DNA of 64,000 nucleotides from Phocoena phocoena (lineage: Eukaryota > Chordata > Mammalia > Artiodactyla > Phocoenidae), in NCBI RefSeq assembly GCF_963924675.1, contig NC_089238.1, positions 58,684,299-58,748,298 on the forward strand. Reading direction: 5' to 3'. The translations under genes were made by a program, and so were the position numbers. Positions 42,601 to 53,287 of the stretch are shown here, in pieces; the first letter of the stretch is position 1, and every line of letters starts with the position of its first letter. The notes beneath the pieces were generated by a model, which saw only the letters and a program-made list of their open reading frames with translations, was not told where the DNA came from and searched no databases.

Positions 42601-45600
42601 CCCTTACCCGCTTGCCCTCGGCGCCCGGTCCTCCCGGCGGCCGGCCTGCCCTCGCTCGCTGCACTCCCTCCCAGGCTGCCGGGCAGTCTCAGCAGCTTGC
42701 TAAAGAGACGCCGAAAATAACCCTCGGCCACAAGTGCTTTCATTCCCACAACAGGTGTGTTACTAAGATAGACCACACGTGTCCCGGCCGAGGTTTGGGG
42801 GCACAGCGCAGCACCCCACGGCTCCCCCAGTCCCGGGGCCTGGGCCGGGGGGGCGAGGACGAGGCACCGAAAACAGCCCCTCCCGCCAGCCCCCCTCCCA
42901 GCCTTGGTGCTGGGAATCCCCGTCCTCCTGTCCACACAAAGCTCACAGGCCTCACAGCACCGCAGCTCCGTGGACACGCCAGGCCCTAGATGATGCCACA
43001 CCTGGGTTTACATCGGGCCGGCCCAGATGGGCGAGCCCGCTGCGCTTGCTGGCTGACACACACTGCCAGCATCGCCCCATGAGAGCCTCGCCTGAGGGCA
43101 TCAGCTGCGGCTTGGGCACTTGGACGGGAACGTCCGCTAGTGACCGACATCTGCTGTGCACCCCGCGTGGGCCAGACTTCATGCTGACGTGGCCCAGGGC
43201 TTCGTGCGATCACCCTTGGCGCGGGCTCCGTAACTTTCTTTCTACAGGTGGTGGTCCCTGCCTGTGGACACTGTGCCTGGAAGGGTAAGCGTGGGGTCTG
43301 CCCCAGGCTGGGGTCTGCCCTTGAGATGGGCTGTGGACTGGCCACTGACATCTGACCTTCTTGCAACTGTGGGACCTGCCTGACTCGCCCTGTTTTGAGT
43401 TGGGGAAAAGGAAGCTGAGCGAGGCCATCCGCCTGCCTGAGGCCACAGAGCGCGTGAGCGGCAGGGCTGGGTGTGAACTCAGTCTGTGACTTGGGGATCC
43501 TGGCTGCTCTGCTCTCCTGGGTCTGTCCCTTGGGCTCCATCCCCTAAGAGAGGCCTAGCCCGGCAGATGCAGGGGTGCAGGCAGAGCAGTGGGCGCCGGG
43601 TGAGGACCTCCCGGGTGGCCGTGGTTTTTGTTATTTTACTTACAAAGACAGACCATAGACCATTTTAAGCAGCCATGAAAACGGCCGTGGGGCAGAGACA
43701 TCGCAGGCCCGTCCTCTCGATCTGTAAAGCAAACTAAGAAAAGCACGCTGTGAGGAGGGAGGCCGGGCACCGGACGCTGCCCTGGGGGGCGTCTACAGTC
43801 GGCCCCTCCCCTGCCTCTCGACAGCGTTTTGGGGATTGGGACTCTGTCACCACCTTGGGCCAGTCCACAACCTTCTCTGGGCCTCGGCTTCCTTCTCTGA
43901 AAAATGGGCTGGATCAGGGGATGTCTTAGGGCCGTTTCTGGTGGGAACATCTGGGGCTCCACAAGGATTCTGGCACCTCCCTGGGTACGGGTGGGACACC
44001 CTGGCTCTTAACAGCTGTGTTTCTGGAAAGCGCCTGGTGACCCCACTCGGCACCATCCTCAGGGACCCGGAGCCCAGGTGATGGGCTTGAGGTCAACAGA
44101 CAAACCAACGGTGGTTCCGAAACGAAGCCCAGGTCTGAGCTGCCGTGAAGGGCAGAAGCACCAAAGAGGAAGAGAGATTTGATTCGTCTGAGCTGGAGTT
44201 AGTGGGCAAAAGCCGCAAGGAGACAAGCTGTAGCACTGTCAACAGAGACTGAGCCCCCCGTCACAGGGGGTAATCAAGGGCAGGATGGAGCGCTAGCCCC
44301 TTAAGGGTCCTCCCAGCTGCCGAGCAGCTCCCTACATCCCTCCCCAGAGTTCTCTCAGCCCTCTGCCCCAGTCCCGAGCCACACCACAGCTTCAACTCTA
44401 AAATGAATTCGTGTCCAGGGCAGTCACCAGGCAAGAAGAACCACAGCCCTCAAGCCATGGCTCAAGGTCAGTCTCTGGTCAGCTTGGCTCGCAGGCCGGT
44501 CCTGGGGAATCTGGGGAGGTTCTTGGCAGGAATCCACAGGGAACGCAGGGGCTCCGTCTACTCTGGCTCCCATCAGCAGGTGCACAGATGCGGTTAACCA
44601 CCCTGCTTTCAGGGAATTCGTGGGTTAGGGAACAAATCTGAGGCCACCTTGGAGGAAGCCTGACACTTAAGACAAAAGCCCCCAGCAGCCAGATAGCACT
44701 AAGCATCAGCTTAGGAAAGAAAGACGCTCTTGTCTCTCATAACCTCCACGCTCTAAACGGAGCCGGGACCCCAACGAGAGGGGACGGACCCTGAGCCACA
44801 CGCAGGCTGCCACCCGCACGTCTGTTCGCAGGCCTCACGGAGGCGAGCCGGTGGTGTCAGCTGACCCCAGCCCAGTCCACAGCCTGGAACATCTGGTTCC
44901 CAGACCAGCACTGTCTGGAACACGGGCTCCTGGACCGGGAAGAAAAGCAGGCCAGGGAGTCGCGCCCACGAGGGTCGGGGTCCCCGGGTCGGAGCCCTCG
45001 ACCAGACCCTCAGATGGTCTGCTGGTCTCTCCTGCTTGGAACCCGGACAACAGTTGTGGGGCAGGTCATCTTCCCAGGGGGAGCCGCTGTTGCCCCGTCA
45101 GGAAGAACTCCTTTTCCCGCCCGGGCTGAGCGTACGAGGGGGAAGTTTCGCCAGGCTGGAGCCTCCCCTCTCCACCCACGAGGCCGCACGGGGAGGCAGC
45201 GGTCAGTGGACGGAGACCGGCCTGCGGCTCAGCCCGAGGTGAGGACTGACTCTTCTGGAAAAGAGGGAGGGGTGACAGTCCCCGGGCGAGAAGAGTGAAT
45301 GAGACAAGGCACGGCCACCTCTGGCCACTCCCGTGCGGTCAGCGCAGGCTGCGCACCCAGGATGGCAGAGGGCAGGGCCCCGGGGTGGGAGGCAGGGCCG
45401 GGCCCACCCCAGTCTCCGGCACATGTGGGGACCCCCACTCAGACCGACCCCGCGGGGACAGAAGCTGGAACATTCTGTGCCAAGCGATGTGTGGGGAGGG
45501 GTGCTTGGCCATTAAGCTCCCACTGTGCAGGGGGTCGCCCTGCTTTCAGGTGGCTGCTCCTGGGAGCAGGTGGTGTTACCCCATCTCCCAACAGAGACCG

Positions 45601-46831
45601 GCTCACAGCCGACATCCTACAACAAGGGGCCCAGCCCGACCTCCTTCTCCAGGTGGGGGCCGTTGCCTGGCCTCGGAGGGCAGAACCAGTACCCTTCACG
45701 GCCAGGAATAAAGGCTCTGAGCAGAGCCCAGGACCCTGGGTGGGCGGAGTGGAGCCCGATGAACCCGGTGGGAGCCAGGGGCCACCAGGCCAAGGCATTT
45801 GAGGTTCCTGCCCCAGAGACGGGCTTCATTAGGGTTTCAAAGCCTGGGGAAGGGTCCCCCAGTGTGGGGCTTTCTGGCTTCTGAACATGTGGGTGGGGGA
45901 GGCACGTGGACTGCCTGCCAGAAACACCTAGGACACACTGCTGAGACCTTGGTCGAGGGACAGGGAACAGTGTCCCCCACACCAGCCCAAGCCGGGGGTC
46001 TCCTCCTCAACTGCTCTGACTCAAAGGACCGGGGCTCAGGTGGTGGCTGTGTGTGCCGAGACGCTCAACCCAGGGCCCAGGGCCAGCGAGATACCACCTG
46101 GGGGTCAGGTCTGCCCACCACGTTGCTGGCAGCCGAGGCCCCCCTGACCCCAGCTCCTGGCCCACCCACACACCCGGCTCAGGCCTGGTCGCAGAGCTCC
46201 TCCGAGGCCACAGCTGCCTCCAATGGGCCCTCCAGGGCGTGCGGGCCCAAAAGGATTCACCCACATGCAAGTGACCTGCTGTGTGACCGTGGGGAAGCCC
46301 TCATCCCTCTCTGAGCTCCAGTACAGCAGCTAACCTTGACAGAATGCTCACCGTGTGCCCACCGTGCTAAGAACTTCTAACTCACTCGCCCTCACAGCAG
46401 CTCCTTGAGGCAGGGGCCATGACCAGCCCGGCTTTACAGATGAGGAACGCCAGGCCCAGAGAGGTTAAGAAGTTTGCCCAAAGCCTCACAGCTACCAAGC
46501 AGAAGAGCTGGGACCCGAACCTCAAAGCGTGGGCCCTGACCCATGATGACATCCTCCCTCTTAAAGGCCCAACAGGGGCGTTTACAGGTCCAGGATGGAA
46601 GCTCGGACCTTAACGGGCTCGAGGGACCCCCGGAGGTGCCTCTCCCTGCTGCGCCCCTCGGGGCCGGGCCCTGGGGTTACTCACTTGTGTGGGGTGTGAA
46701 GGGGGGGTGTCGCGTGGCCCCCTGGGATGCGGCGGGCGGCGGGGGCGGCATGCTGGGGGGCGTGGCCTGGGGCTGCGTCTTCACCTCGGCTGGGGAGCCA
46801 GGCATCGCGGAGGCCTTCTCCTTCCTGTCCG
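27365..46831 (-). CDS. CBFA2T3: CBFA2T3 (MTG16/ETO2), transcriptional co-repressor
   Basis: Nuclear adaptor of the ETO family; joins TAL1, E-proteins and GATA1 to NCoR/SMRT, SIN3 and histone deacetylases in blood progenitors. Ten exons join in phase: 46831-46685, 39563-39322, 39212-39123, 34874-34693, 34015-33792, 30776-30691, 30086-29888, 29447-29379, 29107-28917, 27664-27365. From ATG 46805 they give 567 codons plus stop, the length I recall for human MTG16b. Domains on that numbering: NHR1/TAFH about 83-180 ([20 protein letters not shown]), NHR2 oligomerisation helix about 294-362 ([28 protein letters not shown]), NHR3 about 402-452, NHR4 MYND zinc finger 470-506 with C470, C473, C481, C484, C490, C494, H502, C506. 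The proline/serine tail ends PLDAAPR. The first exon reads on upstream of ATG 46805 in frame, as expected for the longer isoform, whose start exon(s) I did not find. Confidence 0.97.
27665..28916 (-). other. CBFA2T3: CBFA2T3 intron 11
   Basis: 1.25 kb. Apart from a MIR copy near its 5' side (28.66-28.80 kb) I see nothing recognisable. Confidence 0.85.
28655..28800 (+). mobile_element. MIR fragment
   Basis: GCCTGGGTTCAAATAACGGC, then GAGTGACCTGGGGTGAGCC and CATCTGTACAATGGGGACAC follow the MIR consensus. Confidence 0.7.
28917..29107 (-). CDS. CBFA2T3: CBFA2T3 exon 11
   Basis: 191 nt after [29 protein letters not shown] through QQEDSSE, the NHR3 helix, donor GAG|GTAGGG. Confidence 0.97.
29379..29447 (-). 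CDS. CBFA2T3: CBFA2T3 exon 10
   Basis: 69 nt after CTGTGTTTCAG: split [23 protein letters not shown], donor GCTG|GTGAGT. Most differences from human lie in the first ten residues. Confidence 0.95.
29888..30086 (-). CDS. CBFA2T3: CBFA2T3 exon 9
   Basis: 199 nt after [28 protein letters not shown] to GSQL plus G, donor CTAG|GTGTGC. It ends NHR2; the linker has one residue more than human ([10 protein letters not shown]). Confidence 0.96.
30260..30272 (+). repeat. G13 homopolymer in CBFA2T3 intron 8
   Basis: GCTG followed by twelve more G's; likely length-variable. Confidence 0.9.
30691..30776 (-). CDS. CBFA2T3: CBFA2T3 exon 8
   Basis: 86 nt after [29 protein letters not shown] to WKHLNN, donor AAC|GTGAGT. 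It starts NHR2. Confidence 0.97.
31085..31400 (+). mobile_element. L2 LINE fragment
   Basis: TCCTTCAAAGCACAGGTCACAG, TCCCCAGGGCAGGGCCAGTGT and TTCACCTCTGTGTCCCC follow the L2 3' end in order. Confidence 0.65.
31600..31760 (-). mobile_element. MIR fragment
   Basis: TCTGTGCTAAGGGCTTTACG, then TTATAGATGAGGAAACTGAG: the reverse of the MIR core. Confidence 0.75.
32097..32572. repeat. GC-rich minisatellite, about 40-bp unit, 11 copies
   Basis: Eleven copies of CCCTGCCCTGCTGCCCACGG plus GAGCTGGGGCCTGCACCGACG variants. Copies 1 and 8 both carry an extra block with CACAGCCCA(T/C)GGTACACCG, and copies 2 and 9 match each other, so a roughly 300-bp seven-unit block was itself duplicated. Stop codons are rare, which produces false reading frames on both strands. 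Confidence 0.93.
33075..33250 (-). mobile_element. MIR fragment
   Basis: CACTCTGGGCCAGGCCCTGT, then GTGACCTGCCCAAGGGCACAC: a diverged reverse MIR. Confidence 0.6.
33792..34015 (-). CDS. CBFA2T3: CBFA2T3 exon 7
   Basis: 224 nt after [30 protein letters not shown] and the proline-rich linker to [10 protein letters not shown], donor CTGG|GTGAGC. Confidence 0.97.
34693..34874 (-). CDS. CBFA2T3: CBFA2T3 exon 6
   Basis: 182 nt after [28 protein letters not shown] to [10 protein letters not shown] plus AG, donor AG|GTACCT. It ends NHR1. Confidence 0.97.
36535..36630 (+). mobile_element. MIR fragment
   Basis: GCTGTGTGACCGTGGGCAAG then TCACTTAACTTCTCTGAC is close to the MIR core. Confidence 0.75.
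37900..38080 (-). mobile_element. MIR fragment
   Basis: TTCACAGCTGCGGAAACTGAGGCACAGAGGGGTGAACTAGCTTGGCCC, read in pieces, is the reverse MIR core. Confidence 0.75.
38640..38870 (+). mobile_element. L2 LINE 3' fragment
   Basis: CCTGCCTCAAGGCCTTTGCA, TGTCCCCGCTGCCTGGCTCT and a GCATAGAGCAGGTGCTCAA end follow the L2 consensus. Confidence 0.7.
39123..39212 (-). CDS. CBFA2T3: CBFA2T3 exon 5
   Basis: 90 nt after [26 protein letters not shown] through VIPFLK, donor AAG|GTAGGG. Only 109 nt separate it from exon 4. Confidence 0.97.
39322..39563 (-). CDS. CBFA2T3: CBFA2T3 exon 4
   Basis: 242 nt after CCCGCGCAG; the split codon becomes ATG, giving TMMNGSS. It codes for the S/P/T-rich linker and the first half of NHR1, up to [11 protein letters not shown], donor GTG|GTGAGT. 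Confidence 0.96.
40545..40795. repeat. Long CA/ACGTGC alternating repeat
   Basis: About 250 bp of mostly alternating purine-pyrimidine, with many CACACGTGCACAC-like words, degenerate enough to be old. It is Z-DNA-prone. Confidence 0.85.
42330..42383. repeat. (CG)n(CA)n tract
   Basis: CGCGCGCGCG followed by interrupted CA repeats to 42383; strictly alternating purine-pyrimidine. Confidence 0.92.
43840..43925 (+). mobile_element. MIR fragment
   Basis: CACCTTGGGCCAGTCCACAACCTTCTCTGGGCCTCGGC then CTGAAAAATGGGC, in pieces, is the MIR core. Confidence 0.7.
46330..46535 (-). mobile_element. MIR, nearly full length
   Basis: CGTGTGCCCACCGTGCTAAG, then TTTACAGATGAGGAACGCC, AGAGGTTAAGAAGTTTGCCC, and GCTGGGACCCGAACCTC. 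It lies 150 bp past the splice donor of the short-isoform start exon. Confidence 0.8.
46685..46831 (-). CDS. CBFA2T3: CBFA2T3 exon with the short-isoform start (exon 3 of 12 by human count)
   Basis: 147 nt after a long CT-rich tract and GCGCCCACAG. It reads DRKEKASA, then the MTG16b-type start [12 protein letters not shown] at ATG 46805, then a proline run and FTPHT. Donor ACAA|GTGAGT leaves A of a split codon. Confidence 0.93.
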
Positions 46832-47076
46832 CTGTGGGCGCCATGGCCACCGGGGTGGGGGAAAGGAGAGAGAGACAGAGAGAGAGAGAGCACGGGTGAA
46901 GCAGGCCGAGGGGCACAGGGGTCGGTGCCGCCCAGCCCCACCTGGTTCCCGGCTAAGGGCCCCAGCAGCTGGACGTGGGCCTATGTTGCTGGGGGCCCAG
47001 GTGGGCGACTCCCAGATGGCCCCCAGGTAGCTTCTGGCTCTGCCTACAGAGCCCGTCCCAGGCCCCAGCCTGCCCC

Positions 47077-47104
47077 AGATAAGCCCCAGGTGTGCTCACA
47101 GGTG
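47077..47104. promoter_or_regulatory. CBFA2T3: GATA site with two E-boxes
   Basis: AGATAAG (47077-47083) followed by CAGGTG at 47087-47092 and 47099-47104, 250 bp upstream of the short-isoform start exon. The pairing is typical of TAL1/GATA1-bound elements, but short motifs like these also arise by chance. Confidence 0.35.
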
Positions 47105-48964
47105 GCTGACATCCCACCCACCTAGGACCGGAGAGCAGGCTTGGGTCGGCCCATTTCAGGTGGGCTGGAGGGTGTAGCTTTCAGAACTCTGGCCAGCCAG
47201 AGCCGGGCTGGAGTTCTCACTGTGGAAGTGGCCCTGGGGGAGGCTGGATTGTCTCTCCTGCAGACCAGGGAGTCGGGCGGCATCCCCCAAGCCTGCGGTA
47301 CCCCGACTCTGCTTGCATCAGCCCCTCCTGGAGGGCATGCGCAGACAGCCTCCCCACCCCCATTCCTGAACTCAGCAGGTCCGGAGCGGGCCTGAGACTC
47401 CGCACTTGTAACAGGCTGCCAGGGAGGCCCCCGGGGCCGCAGCTGCCCAGGTATTCTTTGCAGGTGGAGGGGGGTGAGCCTCTGGGCCTCCCCCCTCCAT
47501 CTTAGCTCAGGGTCAGCCAGCACCGGGGCAGGCCGCCGAGACCCGGGAACAGCGGCTGGGATTGTGGGTGGGCGTCCCCACCTGTAACGAACAGGCACAG
47601 CCCACGTCGCCCCAGCCACTGCTCGCCCTGCTGACACTGACGGAGTCTCCCGGGGGCCAGGGGGCCGATGGGGCCAGGCTTGACACCTGTCAGCCATCAC
47701 CAGGACGACAGCTCTGTCCCTCTGCCTCTGCCCATCCTCCCCTCCCAGGGGTCCCGCACGATCTGGGCAGACGTGGAGACGCACATGCACCCGGGCAGCC
47801 ACCTCCGTGAACGGCGATAATGCTAACGAACGGCATTTACCGCCACCTGTGCCCCAGACCGTGCAGACCTCCCCTCATCGCTCCCACATCCTCCTTTACA
47901 GAGAGGAGATGCCCTCGGCACTCCAGGGCCCAGGGGGTGAGAGCAGAGAAGCCCCCTCCCCACCGGGCCCCACGGAAGGGCGAAGCAGCCGCTCACCAGC
48001 AGCCACCCGGCCTCGCAGCACCTGCTGTCCACTCAGCTGGCCTCCCTCCCGCCCGGGGCCCTGCCCCCCAACAGCCCGTCTGTCAGGAGGCTGACGGCTT
48101 GGCACACGTGTGCCACAGCTGTGGGGGCCCGTCAACGCCACGCCTGGCCACGGGGCTGGCGGCCAGTCCCCAGTGACAACCAAAGAAGGAAAACGTGGCC
48201 AGCGCCGTGGGCTCCAGGCCACCTCTGTGGGGTGCAGCCCCATCCTGGCCAGCCCTTCATCTGACCAGGCCACCCTGGGGCAGGCAGTCCCGCCAGCAGG
48301 CCAGGGAGGGCGCTTAGGGTGCCAGACTGGGACGCCTGGGATGCAGGGCCTGGTCGGACCTTCCAAAGCCCTTCCACGTTGGGGCTTCACTGGAGCGTCA
48401 CGGGTGGAGCAGACCAGAGAAGTGGATGGAGAGAAGCTGGCGGGAGGGGGCCATCAGGGAGGGTGGACCGTCATCAACAGCCCGCGATGACGAGGGTGCC
48501 ACATCGCAAGGAGCCTTGCGCCCACCCCACGGATGCCTGCCGGGCCTGTGGACGGAGCGGGCAGTGCCCTGCCGGTGCCCGGAAAGCAGGCCCGAGGCCG
48601 TCCACTTACAAAGGAGACACACACACGCTCCTGGAAGATGACAGTCGTGGCTCCTGTTCCCAGGAAACCCTGTGAGGGGGACGCTGCTGCCAGCCCTGTT
48701 TTACAGACACAGAGAGGTGCAGCCATCCACCAAGGGCACACAGCACGTATGGTTTGGGTGGGTCTGCAGGGTTCCAAGGCCTGGTTGACATCAACGCGAA
48801 CTCTCCTCCTTGCAGGAGAGGCAGCAAACCCAGGTGGATGGAGGTTCCGGGCTGGCTGGGTGGGGGCACCCTGTGGCTCTCCCAGGTCCCACCTCCAGCC
48901 CTGGGTCCTGGGTCCCGGGTCCCCAAGGGCTGTGCACAGTGGAAACCCCACAGGTCTTGAATCT

Positions 48965-49060
48965 TGTTTGAGTCTGGCTCTATTGCCTCCTGGCTGTGTG
49001 ACCTAGGGCCAGTCACCTCACCTCTCTGAGCTGACTCTGTAAAGGCTGAGGGCAAAGCTC
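48965..49060 (+). mobile_element. MIR fragment
   Basis: GGCTGTGTGACCTAGGGCCA then GTCACCTCACCTCTCTGAGC. Confidence 0.7.
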
Positions 49061-51079
49061 TCAGTGAAATTCGGTCACGGTTTACGGAGCAACTTGTGTG
49101 CCGGGACCCTGCCCTGGAGGCTGCCCTCGGCACACACCCCAAGCCGTAAAGCAGAAGGTGACAGAGCCCCTCGGGGAAGAGCAGAGGTGGTGTGGAGACC
49201 GCGAGCGACAGCAATTGTGGTCCAGGGACAGAGAACACAAAGGCAGCAGGGAGTGTGCAGGGCCTCTAGCTGTGCAGGGAATCGACAGGAGGCTGGCTGG
49301 GCCGGGCTGGTGGGCAGCAGGGAGCCAGTGACGGTTCTGCACAGCATCCAGGAGACGTCATCTCTCCTGCCTGAAACCCTCCAGCAGCTTCCCCTGCACG
49401 TGGGGCTTCCCAGGGTCCTACCCCCCGGCCTGCTCCCACGACACCCAGAGCCCCAGCTCGGAGCCCTCACACCCACCCCGGACCACTCCCCCTTCCCTCC
49501 TGGGGGTCCAGCTCCGACCTCATGTCCTCAGGAGAGGTGTCCCCACATGAGACATGAGGGTCTCTAGCTCCCCTGGAACGTGACCCCCCGAGATGACCTT
49601 GTTTCCTGGCTCACCTGTCGCAGGGTTTCTGGCTGGGCTGGCACTTCTGGAAGGCCGGCCACGAGAATGAGGTCACCACCGGCAGCCCTCCTAGAGGAGG
49701 GGTCTCCCTGCTCAGGGGCCAGAAGGGGCAGGTCGGGGGGTCCTGGCTGCCCTGGCTCCAAGGTGGGCCGACATGGGGGCTGCTGAGGGGCTGTGGACGC
49801 ACCCACAGCTCACCCTGCACTCTTGCCTTCCTTGGGGCTGGCCGAGCGAGGACAGCAGGGTGCGAGGGAGCTGAGTCCCACCCTCCTGACGAGTGGCTGC
49901 CTCTGAGCCAGGCTCCCCACCTCCCTGGGGTGCAGCACGTATCAGAGGAGGAGAAGCGTTCTTAGTGGGGGGCCGAGCACCACCGTGGTCACGCCACCCG
50001 CGGTGGCAGCTATGATTACCGTCCTCTCGCCACCTTTGCACCCCTGAGCTGTGTGTGGAGCCCTGGTCAGCCCGTGCTGGAGCCAAGCCTGCCCGCCTGC
50101 TGGCCTGCGTGGCCTGAGGGCACACGGCTAACCACCTGCCAGACAGGCGGCCTCACCCTCCCAGGAGCCGGCTTCCTGCCCAGCCCCTTTCAAGGGCCGC
50201 GCCAGCCAAGGGCTGCTCCCTCACCCCCTAAGCCCCACCGCGAGGCTCGGACCCCCGAGGGCTGTGACACAACCTTACTGCCCATCTGGCAGCCTGGGTA
50301 GGGCCGTGTAGGCAGGACCCTGCACCCACAAGCCAGCACGAGCAGGAGCTGGCCAGGACGTGGGTGCCTGGGGAGGGGCCCGCTGTTGGGTGCTGACTGC
50401 TGGGGGCCGGTGAGGGGGCAGCTCCCACCCCCGCCAAGGCTGCGGCAGGGGGGGCGTCCCGGCAAGTTCCAGACTCTGCCCAGAAAACCTGGGCCGGCCT
50501 TGTGGGGCAGCTCTTCCCCCCTGCCCCATTCGCAGGTACCTCTGCCCCCAGCGTCCACTCCCAGGGGTCCTCAGCCCCGGGGGAAGCCAGGCCCCATGTG
50601 CTGCACGTCCCCACGGCATCTCATTGGATCCTCATGGCCCCCCCGGAAGGCGCTGTCAGAGCCCCTGTACCGTGGCATCCTGTGCCCCGCCTATGAGAGG
50701 CGCTGACCCCACCCATGGGACCCCGGGCTCGAACGGTCCCCCTGCACCCACCCCGGCTCTGCGTTTCCCCCACTCCTGATTCTAGGGTCATTGGGGGTCC
50801 TCAGCCCGAGACCCTCCACCAACACCAGGGGTCCTCCTACGCAAGCCCCCCTTTAGGGAGCTCTGATCTAGCAGGTCGGTTATGGGGCCCAGGCAGCTGA
50901 ATGTGTGTCAAGTTTTAAGTTCCTTGTTTCTTATGAGATTGATATATAAATAACAGCTTCCCCCATGACGGCTTAGCACGTGCCCCTCATGCCTCAGCTT
51001 GCCCACCCCTCATGCCTCAGCTTGCCCACCCCTCAGGACCCCAGGGACCGACTTCGACTAAGAATTCCATGCCCCTGCT

Positions 51080-51215
51080 CGAGGACACATTGCACCTCAA
51101 CAGCAGCCCCAGGAGGCGGGTCCTGCCATCGCGCCCATTTTATAGATGGGGAAACTGAGGCTCGGGGAGGACAAGTGACTTGCTCAGGGTCTCAGAGCCT
51201 GAGGGCAGCAGGGAC
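51080..51215 (-). mobile_element. MIR fragment
   Basis: CATTTTATAGATGGGGAAAC, TGAGGCTCGGGGAGG, TGACTTGCTCAGGGTCTCAG: reverse MIR core. Confidence 0.75.
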
Positions 51216-51804
51216 CGAGCCTGGGGACTCTCCATCAGAGCCTCAAGCCCCCGCGCCCTGCAATCACTTGGGAGATTAGGAAGTTCTGAAGCCAACCCAG
51301 GGCTCCCTACATGGGCCGACCAGAACACGGAAAGGGCAGCTGCCTGGGGTTTGAGGCCGGGGCAGGTTCATTGCTCTGAGTCAGTGGGTAATGAATGCCC
51401 TGGGCGCCCTGACTCTGGGGCAGGGGAGCACAAGGACCACCTTCCCAACTCCTCGGGCTCTTTCCAGATGTTAGAGCTCCAGGGAGGAAGAATCGGGCCG
51501 GCCACAGCATCCCTGTCCCTTCCCCAGCCCCGTCAGCAGCCAGGGGCAAAGCCAGCAGCCACGGCAGCCCCAGAATCCCACACAGAAATGAAGTGGAAGA
51601 TGGGGCGGAAGCGGAAGACACGTCTGGGCTTATCCCCAACTGGGGCTCCCCGCCAGCTCTCCTGGAGTCCCTCACAGCGCCTTGACCAGAACGGCGGCCC
51701 TTGTGCTGCCAGGTGGGAGACATCTCTAGGGGTGCCAGACCCCGCACCCATGGTCCTGGCTCAGAGGTAGGCAGACAGGGGCGAGGGGCCCAGCCAGTGA
51801 CTCG

Positions 51805-51915
51805 TGACCCTCTCACAGCCCTCGGAGGCAGACGGTGCTCTGCTCCAACCTACGGATGGGGAACCGAGGCACAGAGAGGCTAGGCGACCTGCTCTGTTCA
51901 CACAGCTGAGAAAGG
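51805..51915 (-). mobile_element. MIR fragment
   Basis: GATGGGGAACCGAGGCACAG then AGAGGCTAGGCGACC and CACACAGCTG. Confidence 0.7.
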
Positions 51916-53239
51916 GCTGGAGGCGGCCCCAGAGTCTTACCACCTGCCCCGAGGGCCGCCGCTGGAGGTGGTCCCCATCCAATCTTCTTCTAACTGTCCG
52001 TCCCCCGCTCCCCACCGGCCCATTCCGATCCTGTAGGGCGGGGGGTGGTCCCCGCTGGTGACACCCAGTGAGCTGGAGGGTGAGACGCGAGCGGCGCCCC
52101 TCGGGGCTGGACTTCCTCCCCTGGCCTCTGTCGCAGCCCCACCCACTGCCCCGCACTCCCAGCCCTCGAGAACATTCCCAGACCCCTGCGGCGCTCCCCA
52201 GGGCCCCTGGGAGACCCTGCGTCTTTCCCAGACCGCAGCTCCAGTTCCCACTACACGTCACTAATCTGTTGACAGAGGAAGCTGCTCTCTGAGGCCGGGC
52301 GCAGCCGGTGGGAAAGAACGTTGAGTGTGCGGAACAAGCCACCCCATCCATCACTGTCCTTGCCTCCTGTGTTCCCAGCCCGCCCTGCCCGTCTGAGAAC
52401 TGGCCACAGCCCAGCGCTCCCAGCCCTGGGGTTCTAGAACCCTCCACGGGAGGGGGGCCATGAGCACTGGCACAGCCCATTCCCCATCCGTGCGCCGCAG
52501 AAACAGTGGGCCCCGCTTTGATCTTTCGTGCTCTGATTCTGCCGTTACCTCATTTGACCCTCATAGAAGCTGCAGGAAGTGGGAAGGTGGGAAGGTGGGC
52601 CGGTACCGATGGGTAACACAGCTGCGGTGACAGAGTCCGGACCGCGAGCCAGGCCTGAGCTGAGCAGGCCACACGGGTCCCCCGGCCTGGGACGTGGCAG
52701 ATGAGGAGGCCGAGGCTCAGGGCCCAGAGGCCACTCTCTCTGTGGGGTGTCGGGACGTGACCCGTGGCGCACCCACACCCAGTCCCCGGCACTGACACGC
52801 AGGCAGGCAGGGCGGCTCGGCAGGAGGCCCGCACCCCGAGGAGGAGCCCTGCGCCCCGGACCCTCCCCTGCGAGCGGGTGGCCCCTGGGCACACTGCCTG
52901 GTCTCAGCCTCCACAGCTGTAGGTAGGGGACGAGGAGGGAGCCCCACTGGGCCCGGCTCTGAAGTGCTGGCCTCCGCCCTGGGCCGGGCAGCTGGCCGAG
53001 GTTCTGAAGCTCCTGCCGAGGTGGACCGGACACTGGACTTCCTTGGAGGCAGAGGGGCGAGCTGGCCCCCGAGACACGTTTCCTAAGAGCATTACCAGGT
53101 GGCCCCCTGCCCCTCGGCCGGCATCCTGAGAGTGCCCCAGGACCCTCTGTGAGTGGCCGTCCCCTCTCTGCCCTCACCTCTCACGCTCTCCTCCACGCCT
53201 TTGCCCGAATGCGACGATCTTTCTCAGCGAAACCAAGTG

Positions 53240-53287
53240 CCCAAAGTAGGGCCAAGCACACAGTAGGTGCTCCACAAATGCTGTGGA
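53240..53287 (+). mobile_element. MIR/L2 3' end
   Basis: GCCAAGCACACAGTAGGTGCTCCACAAATG, in pieces, is the shared 3' end of MIR and L2. Confidence 0.65.

Larger units (their letters stand above)
39564..46684 (-). other. CBFA2T3: CBFA2T3 intron 3
   Basis: 7.1 kb with two long purine-pyrimidine alternating tracts (40.5-40.8 and 42.33 kb), MIR copies (43.84, 46.33 kb) and unassigned DNA; no exon is seen. Confidence 0.85.

Noticed and set aside
46685..46850. Start codon reading [10 protein letters not shown] just upstream of the CBFA2T3 exon
   Set aside because: That ATG lies in the acceptor region before GCCCACAG; the exon boundary and the 567-aa count favour ATG 46805.
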